A DNA stretch of 64,000 nucleotides from Streptomyces sp. TN58 (GTDB lineage: Bacteria; Actinomycetota; Actinomycetes; Streptomycetales; Streptomycetaceae). Under the pieces are notes generated by a model, which searched no databases, was not told the DNA's origin, and was given only the letters and a program-made list of their open reading frames with translations. Below, piece after piece: positions 55,634 through 63,143 of this stretch (the stretch's first letter is position 1; the number at the start of each line of letters is the position of its first letter). Where the stretch lies: positions 992,001 to 1,056,000 of the forward strand of contig NZ_CP018870.1 in NCBI RefSeq assembly GCF_001941845.1, read 5' to 3'. Made by a program: the position numbers and the translations under genes.

Positions 55634-57643
55634 GTGATAGACCTGCGAATCCTTCTCGTAGACAACTATGACTCCTACACGTGGAACCTCTTCCAGCTGA
55701 TCTGGAAGGTGGCGGGTGTGCCGCCGGTCGTCGTACGCAATGACGAGGCGACGGCGGAAGAACTGCTCGGACAGGACTTCACCCACGTCGTGATCTCACC
55801 GGGCCCGGGCACCGCGGCCAGGGACGAGGACTTCGGGCTGTGCCGGGACCTGCTGGAGCGGGCCGCCGTGCCCGTCCTCGGGGTGTGCCTCGGCCACCAG
55901 GGCCTGGCCCTCGCCTTCGGCGGCGAGGTGCGCCACGCGCCCGAGACCGTGCACGGGCAGACCAGCGCGATCACCCACACGGGCACCGGCGTCTTCGCCG
56001 GCATCCCGCAGGGCTTCCGCGCGGTGCGCTACCACTCCCTCACCGTCACCGAGCCGCTGCCGGAGCACCTCGTCGCGACCGCCTGGTCCGAGGACGGCGT
56101 CCTGATGGGCCTGCGGCACCGCGAACGCCCGCTGCACGGTGTGCAGTTCCACCCCGAGTCGGTGGACAGCGAGTACGGCGAGGAGATCGTCGCCAACTTC
56201 CTGGGCGTCACGCCCGCGCTGCGCTGGAGCGAACTGGAGGCGGACCTCGACGCCGAGGGCCTGTTCGTGCGCGCCTTCGCCGACAGCCCGTACAGCTTCT
56301 GGCTCGACAGCTCACGCGCCGCCTACGGGATGGGCCGCTACAGCTACCTCGGCTCCTGCGCCGGCGACGGCCTGGAGGTCCTTCGGGCGTACGCGGGGGC
56401 CGGCGTCGTGGAACGCGAGACCGACGAGGCCGTGGAGCGGCTGCCCGGCACCGTCTTCGAGCACCTGCGGGCCGGCCTCGCGACCGCACCCGTACCGGTC
56501 GGCGCGTCACCGGTGCCGTTCGCCGGCGGCTACGTCGGCTACCTCGGCTACGGCGTCAAGGGAAGCGTCGGCATCGGCCGGCCCGGCAGCGGTGAGCGGC
56601 CGGACGCCGAGCTGCTCCGGGTCGACCGCTTCGTGGCCTTCGACCACGAGGCCGACCGGCGCTACCTGGTCACCGTCGGCCTGTCCGCCGAGGAGCACAA
56701 CGCCTGGTGCGAGGAGGTGCGCGCTCTGGCGCGCCGCCCGCTGGTGCCCCGTCCCCGGCGCGAGAGCCCGCCCGCCGTACTGGAGCCGGGCGTCGACCGG
56801 GAGACGTACCTGCGCCACTTCGACACCGTGCGGCAGTGGCTGCACGACGGCGAGTCGTACGAGGCCTGCTACACCTACCAGATCAGCGGCACCAGCGAGG
56901 CCGACCCGCTGGAGACCTACCTGCGGCTGCGGGCCGAGAACCCGGCACCCTACGCCGCCTACGTCCGGCTCGGCGAGCGCTCGCTGCTGAGCTCCTCGCC
57001 GGAGCGGTTCGTCACGGTCGCGGGCAACGGCGAGGTGGAGGCGAAGCCCATCAAGGGCACGGCCCCCCGGCACGCCGACCCGGTGGCCGACGAGGCCGCC
57101 CGCGAGGCACTGGAGACGGACCGCAAGATCCGCAGCGAGAACCTGATGATCGCGGACCTGCTGCGCAACGACCTCGGGCAGGTCTGCGACGCCGGCACCG
57201 TCCACGTGCCCCGCCTGATGGCCGCCGAGTCCTACGCCACCGTCCACCAGCTGGTCACCACCGTGCGCGGCAGGCTGCGCTCCGACCGCGGCGCGGTCGA
57301 CTGCGTGCAGGCGCTCTTCCCCGGCGGCTCGATGACCGGCGCGCCGAAGAAGCGGACGGTGGAACTCCTTGACGAGCTGGAGCCGGAGGAGCGGGGGGTC
57401 TACTCCGGCAGCCTCGGCTGGTTCGGGTTCGACGGGGCGGCGGACCAGTCCATCGTCATCCGCACCATCGTCTGGGAGGGCAAGCGCGTGCGCATCGGCG
57501 TGGGCGGAGCGCTGATCGTGCTCTCCGACGGCGAGGAGGAGTTCCAGGAGACGCGGCTCAAGGCCCGTGCGCTGCTGCGGGTCCTCGGCGTCGAGGAGCT
57601 GGACGGGGCCACATCGGGAACGGCTGCGAGGTGCCGGGGATGA
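55634..57643 (+). CDS. 4-amino-4-deoxychorismate (ADC) synthase, fused PabA-PabB type
   Basis: A 669-residue fusion. The N-terminal glutamine amidotransferase (~1-195) has the nucleophile Cys in GVCLGHQG and the His-Glu pair in GVQFHPESVD. The C-terminal chorismate-binding domain (~220-650) has PIKGTAPR, whose Lys is the hallmark of ADC synthase (anthranilate synthases have PIAGT), plus SENLMIADLLRNDLG and FPGGSMTGAPK. It aminates chorismate to ADC. GTG 55634 follows AGGAG at 12 bases. Start of a long operon; with the mutase downstream this points to an aminodeoxyprephenate-derived amino acid, not folate. Confidence 0.93.
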   Translation: MIDLRILLVDNYDSYTWNLFQLIWKVAGVPPVVVRNDEATAEELLGQDFTHVVISPGPGTAARDEDFGLCRDLLERAAVPVLGVCLGHQGLALAFGGEVRHAPETVHGQTSAITHTGTGVFAGIPQGFRAVRYHSLTVTEPLPEHLVATAWSEDGVLMGLRHRERPLHGVQFHPESVDSEYGEEIVANFLGVTPALRWSELEADLDAEGLFVRAFADSPYSFWLDSSRAAYGMGRYSYLGSCAGDGLEVLRAYAGAGVVERETDEAVERLPGTVFEHLRAGLATAPVPVGASPVPFAGGYVGYLGYGVKGSVGIGRPGSGERPDAELLRVDRFVAFDHEADRRYLVTVGLSAEEHNAWCEEVRALARRPLVPRPRRESPPAVLEPGVDRETYLRHFDTVRQWLHDGESYEACYTYQISGTSEADPLETYLRLRAENPAPYAAYVRLGERSLLSSSPERFVTVAGNGEVEAKPIKGTAPRHADPVADEAAREALETDRKIRSENLMIADLLRNDLGQVCDAGTVHVPRLMAAESYATVHQLVTTVRGRLRSDRGAVDCVQALFPGGSMTGAPKKRTVELLDELEPEERGVYSGSLGWFGFDGAADQSIVIRTIVWEGKRVRIGVGGALIVLSDGEEEFQETRLKARALLRVLGVEELDGATSGTAARCRG

Positions 57644-58140
57644 GTACGGTGGAATGCGGGACGGGCGGCGGGAGCGGCTTCGAGGCGGGACCGGCCAGGC
57701 CCGACGAGGCGCAGGCGGTGGCCGACGCCGTCACCGCGCTCCTGCGGGAGCTGCGCGGGGACGCCTCGCACACGATCCCGGGGCTCGGGGCCGCGGTGGC
57801 GGACGCCATCGCCGGCCGGGACGGCGCCGGGGTGCTGGTCGCGCGGGACGAAGGGGGCCGCGTCGCCGGCGTACTGGGGTACACCACCCAGACCGCGCTG
57901 CGACTCGCCGCGCCGTACCGGCACGTCCAGGAGCTGTGGGTGGAGCCGGGCCTGCGGTCGAAGGGGGTCGCCGCCCTGCTGCTGGCCGAACTGGACGCGC
58001 TGTGCGCCGCCGACGGCGTGCGCCGGGTCGAAGTCTGCCTGCCGTCCGAGCAGTTCCCCTCCTACCCGCGGACGCTGGCCTTCTACGAGCGCTCCGGATT
58101 CCGTGCCATCGGCCCGCGCGTGATCAAGGACCTGTCATGA
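57640..58140 (+). CDS. GNAT N-acetyltransferase
   Basis: A 166-residue GCN5-type acetyltransferase. The acetyl-CoA loop is LRSKGVAALLLAELD (~108-122), preceded by HVQELWVEPG. ATG 57640 overlaps the ADC synthase stop (ATGA). Paired directly with a deacetylase-like gene. It could acetylate the ring or backbone amine of the pathway product or an intermediate for self-protection; that is inference. Confidence 0.85.
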   Translation: MSTVECGTGGGSGFEAGPARPDEAQAVADAVTALLRELRGDASHTIPGLGAAVADAIAGRDGAGVLVARDEGGRVAGVLGYTTQTALRLAAPYRHVQELWVEPGLRSKGVAALLLAELDALCAADGVRRVEVCLPSEQFPSYPRTLAFYERSGFRAIGPRVIKDLS

Positions 58141-59075
58141 CCCTGCATGTGGTGGTACCGGAGGAGTCCGAGGCCCTGCCGTTCACGGTCGAGCCGGGCG
58201 GCGCCCAGGTGGCCAGCAAGGAGGTGCCCGAGCGGATCCACCGGATCCTGGCCGGGCTGCTCGACGGCGGGGCGGTCCTCGCCCCGCCCGGCGCGGACGA
58301 GACGGCCCGCGCCGAACGCCTCGCCGAGGCCGTGCACGGCAAGGAACTGCTGGAGCACCTGCGCCACGGGGTGCCCGCGGGCGCGGAGTCCGTCCTGGAC
58401 GACGCGTTCGCGGCGCCCGGTCTGGTGCAGGAGACGCCCGTCACCCGCGGGGTCTGGCCGGCGGCGCTGGGCGCCGCGGCCGCCGCCGTCCGGGCGGCCG
58501 GGCTGACGGCCCGCCTCGGAGAGCACGCCTACGCGCTGGTGCGGCCGCCGGGCCACCACGCGGGGCCCGGCTGGTACGGCGGGTACTGCTTCCTGAACAA
58601 CGCCGTCATCGCCGCCCGGACCCTCCAGGAGGAGGGCGCCTCCCGGGTCGGCATCCTCGACGTCGACTACCACCTGGGCAACGGCACGCTCGCCTGCGTC
58701 CAGGGCGATCCGACGCTGCCGTTCGCGTCGGTGCACTCCACCCGGCCCGACGACTTCCCGTACTCCTTCGAGCCGGGCCCCGGCCTCTTCGGGGCGGGGG
58801 CCGACCCCGGCCCGGAGGGGTTCGCGGCGCTCGTCGGGGACGCCCTGTCGCATCTGCGCGGCCACGGCGCCGAGGCCCTGGTCGTCTCGGTCGGCTTCGA
58901 CGTGCTCGGGGGCGACCCGCACGGCTCCTGGAGCCTCGCGCCGGAGGTGTTCGGTCCCGTCGCCGCGCTGGTGGCGGAGCAGCGGCTGCCCACCGTCTTC
59001 GTCCAGGAGGGCGGATACGGACTCCCGTCCCTGCGCGGCGCGGCCCGCGCCCTGGCATTGGAGGCCTCGCGATGA
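58137..59075 (+). CDS. Histone deacetylase-fold amidohydrolase (acetylpolyamine amidohydrolase type)
   Basis: A 312-residue Zn-dependent deacetylase-fold enzyme. Catalytic His pair RPPGHHAGPG (~140), metal ligands in LDVDYHLGNGT (~178) and VGFDVLGGDP (~260), and the active-site Tyr in QEGGYGLPS (~290). These bacterial enzymes remove acetyl groups from amines. ATGA overlap with the GNAT gene. The adjacent acetyltransferase/deacetylase pair suggests an acetyl-masking and unmasking cycle. Confidence 0.87.
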   Translation: MTLHVVVPEESEALPFTVEPGGAQVASKEVPERIHRILAGLLDGGAVLAPPGADETARAERLAEAVHGKELLEHLRHGVPAGAESVLDDAFAAPGLVQETPVTRGVWPAALGAAAAAVRAAGLTARLGEHAYALVRPPGHHAGPGWYGGYCFLNNAVIAARTLQEEGASRVGILDVDYHLGNGTLACVQGDPTLPFASVHSTRPDDFPYSFEPGPGLFGAGADPGPEGFAALVGDALSHLRGHGAEALVVSVGFDVLGGDPHGSWSLAPEVFGPVAALVAEQRLPTVFVQEGGYGLPSLRGAARALALEASR

Positions 59076-59392
59076 ACGCGACCCCCGAAGAGGTCCTGCG
59101 GCCGTTCCGCGAACGGCTGGAGGCACTGGACCAGCAGCTCGCGGAACTCGTCGCGGCCCGTCTGGCCGTCTGCTGCGAGGTGGCCGAGGCCAAGCGGGCC
59201 AACGGCATCCCGATGATGCAGCCGCAGCGGGTCACCGCGGTCCGCGAGGCGTACGCGGCCCGGGGCGAACGGCTGGACCTCTCCCCCGACTTCATGCGCT
59301 CCCTGGCGACCTTGCTCATCGACGAGGCCTGCCGCCTGGAGGACGAGATCATCGACTCTCCCCCGGCGGCCGGCGCGGAGGCACTGCGATGA
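59072..59392 (+). CDS. Chorismate-mutase-fold ADC mutase (PapB-like)
   Basis: A 106-residue AroQ-type helical mutase. Key residues appear in LDQQLAELVAARLAVCCEV (first helix Arg) and EAKRANGIPMMQPQRVTAVR (Lys, Arg and turn). With ADC synthase in the same operon, the likely substrate is 4-amino-4-deoxychorismate, giving 4-amino-4-deoxyprephenate, as PapB does in pristinamycin and chloramphenicol-type pathways. ATGA overlap at 59072. Confidence 0.87.
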   Translation: MNATPEEVLRPFRERLEALDQQLAELVAARLAVCCEVAEAKRANGIPMMQPQRVTAVREAYAARGERLDLSPDFMRSLATLLIDEACRLEDEIIDSPPAAGAEALR

Positions 59393-59976
59393 CCCTGACC
59401 TTCACCACCCTCGGCCCCGAGGGAAGCTGCCACGAGAACGCCGTGCGCAACTACCTCGCCTTCCAGGGCATCGGGGACGACGCGAAGATCGACCTCACCA
59501 TCGACCTGCACGAGGGCCTGGAGCGGGTGCGCCGGAGCGAGTCCGACTACCTCGTCCAGTGCAGCGCCCACCCCGAGGTGCACCTGCTCACCGAGCGGTA
59601 CTTCGAAGAGGTCCACGTGGTGGACACCTTCATCCACCCCACGAAGGAACTGGTCCTCCTCAGCCGCGCCGACGTCGAGCGGCCCCGGTCGATCGGGCTG
59701 GTCCCGGCGACCGCCGGCTACGTCGACGTGTCGCAGTGGGAGGAGGTCGTACCCGTGGCGTCCAAGCCGGTGGTCGGCGCCGGACTGCTGGCCGGGGCGT
59801 ACGAGTCCGGGCTCACGCACCTGGAGTACCTGGAGAAGTCGGACGGGGCGCTGCGCCTGGACCGCTACATCGGCGCGGTGACCACCACCTGGGTGGTCTA
59901 CGGACGCCGCCCCCGGTTCTCCGGTGACGTCATCGGCACCAAGTGCCGCGCATACCTGCTGGGAGAGGACGTATGA
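59389..59976 (+). CDS. Prephenate-dehydratase-like, probable aminodeoxyprephenate decarboxylase
   Basis: A 195-residue protein with the periplasmic-binding fold of prephenate dehydratase (TFTTLGPEGSCHENAV at the N-terminus; VASKPVVGAGLLAG). It lacks the TRF motif essential for dehydratase chemistry (the equivalent region reads AVTTTWVVYGRR) and has no ACT domain. The same pattern marks BacA-type non-aromatising prephenate decarboxylases (bacilysin and related pathways). Here it would decarboxylate 4-amino-4-deoxyprephenate while keeping a cyclohexadienyl ring. ATGA overlap at 59389. Confidence 0.8.
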   Translation: MTLTFTTLGPEGSCHENAVRNYLAFQGIGDDAKIDLTIDLHEGLERVRRSESDYLVQCSAHPEVHLLTERYFEEVHVVDTFIHPTKELVLLSRADVERPRSIGLVPATAGYVDVSQWEEVVPVASKPVVGAGLLAGAYESGLTHLEYLEKSDGALRLDRYIGAVTTTWVVYGRRPRFSGDVIGTKCRAYLLGEDV

Positions 59977-61133
59977 GCGAGACCGCACCCGCCGCGCGGA
60001 GGATCCGCGTCTGCGACACCACCCTGCGCGACGGCGAGCAGACCTGCGGTGTGGCCTTCCAGGTCGAGGAGAAGGTGCGGATCGCCCGTCTCCTGGACGA
60101 GATGGGCGTCGACGTCATCGACGCCGGCTTCCCGGCCTCCTCGCAGGCCGACCAGGACGCCGTGCGCGGCATGGCCGAGCTGGGGCTGAACGCGCGCGTC
60201 GTGGCGTTCTGCCGGCCGAACCGCGCCGAGATCGACCTGGCCAGGGCCTGCGGCGCGAACGCGATCTACACCTTCCTCCCCACCTCCGACGTGCACATGC
60301 GGGTCAAGTTCGGCGGTACGGACAGCTCGGTGCGCGACCGCCTCAAGCGGGAGATGGCCGACGGCGTCGCCTATGCCAAGGACCTCGGCATGTACGTCGG
60401 CTGCGGGTCGGAGGACGCCACCCGGACCCCGTACGACTACCTGGAGGAGGTCCTCGTACTCGCCCAGGAGAGCGGCGCGGACCTGGTCGGTGTCGCGGAC
60501 ACCGTCGGCTCGACCACTCCCGACGCCTTCCGTGCGCTCATCGGGCGGCTGCGCTCGAAGATCCACGTGACGCTCTCGCTGCACTGCCACAACGACTTCG
60601 GCCTGGCCACGGCCAACACCGTCGCCGGCATCCTCGGCGGCGCCGACGAGGTCCAGTGCACGGTCAACGGGCTCGGCGAGCGCGCCGGCAACGCCTCCCT
60701 GGAGGAGGTCGTGGTGGCCCTCACCCAGCTGTACGGCTTCGAGACGAACATCGACCTGTCCCGGCTCAAGCCCATGTCGAACCTGATCGCCGACCTGTCC
60801 GGCATCGAGGTCAGCCCCATGAAGCCGATCGTCGGCGGGAACGCCTTCTCGCACGAGTCCGGCCTGCACGTGTCCTCCGTGATGAAGGACTCCACCGCCT
60901 ACGAGCCGCTGCGGCCCGAGCTGGTGGGCCACACGCGGCGGATCGTCATGGGCAAGCACTCCGGGAAGGGCATCATCTCGCACGTCCTGGACAAGCACGG
61001 GCTGGCCTACGACGACCAGGTCCTCGGGGCGGTCCTGCGCGAGGTCAAGGAGGCGTCCGTGCTGACGAAGTCGAGCGTCACCGAGGCTCAGGTCGTCGCG
61101 ATCTACCACGAGCGAACGGCCATGGCGGTATGA
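59973..61133 (+). CDS. Short isopropylmalate/homocitrate synthase-like enzyme (chain extension)
   Basis: A 386-residue HMGL-like TIM barrel. The catalytic motifs are CDTTLRDGEQTCGVAF (~13), LHCHNDFGLATANT (~200) and the Gly-rich VNGLGERAGNASLEE (~228). It ends after the linker (GKHSGKGIISHVL) and lacks the LeuA allosteric domain, so it resembles NifV or AksA and should not be feedback regulated. It would add an acetyl unit to the 2-oxo acid side chain, making the homologated amino acid backbone. ATGA overlap at 59973. Confidence 0.9.
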   Translation: MSETAPAARRIRVCDTTLRDGEQTCGVAFQVEEKVRIARLLDEMGVDVIDAGFPASSQADQDAVRGMAELGLNARVVAFCRPNRAEIDLARACGANAIYTFLPTSDVHMRVKFGGTDSSVRDRLKREMADGVAYAKDLGMYVGCGSEDATRTPYDYLEEVLVLAQESGADLVGVADTVGSTTPDAFRALIGRLRSKIHVTLSLHCHNDFGLATANTVAGILGGADEVQCTVNGLGERAGNASLEEVVVALTQLYGFETNIDLSRLKPMSNLIADLSGIEVSPMKPIVGGNAFSHESGLHVSSVMKDSTAYEPLRPELVGHTRRIVMGKHSGKGIISHVLDKHGLAYDDQVLGAVLREVKEASVLTKSSVTEAQVVAIYHERTAMAV

Positions 61134-61906
61134 GCGAAGAGCACGACACCGGCGCCTGGTTCGCGGACCAGGCGTTCTGGAGGGACTTCTACCCCCATCT
61201 GTTCTCGGCGGAGCGGGCCGCGCAGGCGGTGCGGATCGTGGAGCGGTCCCCGCTGTTCCGCTTCCCGTCCGGTGCCCGTGTGCTGGACCTGTGCTGCGGG
61301 CCGGGCCTGTTCACCGTTCCGCTGGCCCGGGCCGGGCACAGGGTCACTGGCGTGGACCTGAGCGCGCCGCTGCTGGAGCGGGCCCGGGCCGGCAGCCGGG
61401 ACGCGGGCGTCGACGTCCGGTTCGTGGAGGCGGACATGCTGGCCTTCGCCGAGCCGGAGGCGTTCGACGCCGCCGTCAACATGTTCACGTCGTTCGGGTA
61501 TCTGGACCGGCACGAGGACAACGTCCAGGTGCTGCGCAACCTGCACGCCAGCCTCGCTCCGGGCGGAACCCTGCTCGTCGACGTCGTAGGCAAGGAGGTC
61601 CTCGCGCGCCGCGACGAACGCGTCTCCCTGTCCGAGCTGGACGGGAGGGTGCTGGTCCAGCGGGACACCGTCCTCGACGACTGGAGCCGGCTGCGCAGCG
61701 ACTGGTACTCGATCGAGGGCTCGCGCGCGGCCACCGGATCGATGACCATCCACCTCTACAGCGCGGCCGAACTGCGGGACATGCTGCGCCGCGCGGGCTT
61801 CGCAGAGGTCCGCTTCCACGGGGACTACGACGGCGGACCGTACGACCACCGGGCCGAGCGCCTGATCGCGGTCGCCACGAAGGGCGTGGACGTCCGTGGG
61901 GGCTGA
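61130..61906 (+). CDS. SAM-dependent methyltransferase (class I)
   Basis: A 258-residue methyltransferase. Motif I VLDLCCGPGLFTVPLARAGH (~47-66), motif II acidic VTGVDLSAP, then FDAAVNMFTSFGY. Neither O- nor N-specificity is readable; stravidin-type peptides carry N-methyl groups, which fits. ATGA overlap at 61130; the next gene overlaps its end by 11 bp. Confidence 0.88.
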   Translation: MSEEHDTGAWFADQAFWRDFYPHLFSAERAAQAVRIVERSPLFRFPSGARVLDLCCGPGLFTVPLARAGHRVTGVDLSAPLLERARAGSRDAGVDVRFVEADMLAFAEPEAFDAAVNMFTSFGYLDRHEDNVQVLRNLHASLAPGGTLLVDVVGKEVLARRDERVSLSELDGRVLVQRDTVLDDWSRLRSDWYSIEGSRAATGSMTIHLYSAAELRDMLRRAGFAEVRFHGDYDGGPYDHRAERLIAVATKGVDVRGG

Positions 61907-63143
61907 GGTCGTGGTGGTGCGGTCGGCGTCCGCCGTCGGCCGTGAGGGGTGGGACGCGCTGGTCCCGCCGGAGCAGGTGTACCTCTCGTACGACTGGCTG
62001 CGCGCGGTCGAGGAGTGCTTCGGCTTCGAACTGGTGCTGTTTCTGCTGCGGGACGGCGGGCGCACGGTGGCCGGCGTACAGGGCCTGCTGGTGCGGGACC
62101 CGGACGCGTTCCCGTACCACGATCCGGCGGGCGCCCTGTTCGGCGACTACGAGATGGACCACCTCCGGCAGGCGCTGGCACGCGACCGGTCGCCGCGGGA
62201 GTCGGCCGACGCGGGCGCGCTGCTCGCCGCGGTCGTGCGCGCCGAGGCCGCGCACACGCGTGCGGCGGCCTATCCGGCGCTGGTGATGACCAGTCCGTAC
62301 GGGTACGCGAGCGACGTGCTGACCCTGCCCGGGACCGACCGGGAGGCCGCGATCGGCGAACTGCTCGCCGCCGTGGAGGCGTTCTGCCGCACCGAGCGGA
62401 TCCCCTCGCAGTCCTTCCTGTGGGAGTCCGGCGGGGACGCGGAGCTGCACCGGGCGCTCGCCGGCCACGGCTACCTGGAGTTCCTCTCCGACCTGGAGTA
62501 CCACCTCGACACCGCGTCCTGCGGCTCGCTGGAGGAGTACCTGGAGACCCTGGAACGCAAGCGGCGTACGGCCGCCCGCGCCGAGATCCGCAAGTTCGGC
62601 GAGGCCGGGCTGCGTGTGGAGCGGATCGCGGACCCCGACCCCGCGGTGATCGCCCGCTGCGCCGAACTGTCCGAGGGGCAGCAGAAGAAGTACGGGCTGC
62701 CCGTCGACCGCGGCGCGATGGAGCGGCTGTTCACCGCGCTGCTGGCCGCCCCGGCGCTGGGCCCCTCGCTGTTCGTGGTGCGGCGGCACGGCGCGCAGGG
62801 CCCGGACGTCTCGGGCTTCCTGCTCTGCCTGGAGGCCGGCGGCGTCCTGCACCCCAAGTTCCTCGGCTTCGACGCCGCCGCCGTCGGGGCCGGCTATGCC
62901 TACTTCAACCTCGTCTTCTACCACCAGGTCGAGCGGGCGGTGGCGGGCGGCGCCCGCCGCGTCTCGTACGGCATGGGTTCGGCGGACGCGAAGCGGCTGC
63001 GCGGCTGCCGCCCGGCCCCGGTGCGCGGATGGATCCGGTTCTCCTCGCCGGCGGCGCAGCGGCGGATCGAGCCGTACGTCGCCGTCTTCGACTGCCTCAA
63101 GAAACAGCTTCTCGGCGACCAGGACGGACGCGTTCAGCGATGA
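61896..63143 (+). CDS. FemAB/GNAT-fold acyl- or aminoacyl-transferase
   Basis: A 415-residue protein with two GNAT-like halves. The peptidogalycan-biosynthesis (CysN/FemX-like) pattern is visible: an aromatic-rich YLSYDWLRAVEECFGFELVL start, SQSFLWESGG mid-protein, and LEYHLDTASCGSLEEYLETL then KRRTAARAEIRKF (~215-235). FemAB proteins form peptide bonds using aminoacyl-tRNA, or use acyl-CoA. It is a candidate peptide-bond former for the final product in the absence of an NRPS or ATP-grasp in view. GTG 61896, overlapping the methyltransferase. Confidence 0.72.
   Translation: MGAEVVVVRSASAVGREGWDALVPPEQVYLSYDWLRAVEECFGFELVLFLLRDGGRTVAGVQGLLVRDPDAFPYHDPAGALFGDYEMDHLRQALARDRSPRESADAGALLAAVVRAEAAHTRAAAYPALVMTSPYGYASDVLTLPGTDREAAIGELLAAVEAFCRTERIPSQSFLWESGGDAELHRALAGHGYLEFLSDLEYHLDTASCGSLEEYLETLERKRRTAARAEIRKFGEAGLRVERIADPDPAVIARCAELSEGQQKKYGLPVDRGAMERLFTALLAAPALGPSLFVVRRHGAQGPDVSGFLLCLEAGGVLHPKFLGFDAAAVGAGYAYFNLVFYHQVERAVAGGARRVSYGMGSADAKRLRGCRPAPVRGWIRFSSPAAQRRIEPYVAVFDCLKKQLLGDQDGRVQR

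Noticed and set aside
54995..55786. Small minus-strand ORFs in the large intergenic region
   Set aside because: Random composition, no ribosome sites, no family likeness; region is less GC-rich and fits promoter DNA.
55634..57643. Anthranilate synthase as an alternative call
   Set aside because: The PIKGT motif carries the Lys typical of ADC synthase; anthranilate synthase has Ala there. The next pathway genes also fit ADC.
59389..59976. Plain prephenate dehydratase (phenylalanine synthesis)
   Set aside because: No TRF motif and no ACT domain; sits in a non-aromatising, ADC-based pathway.
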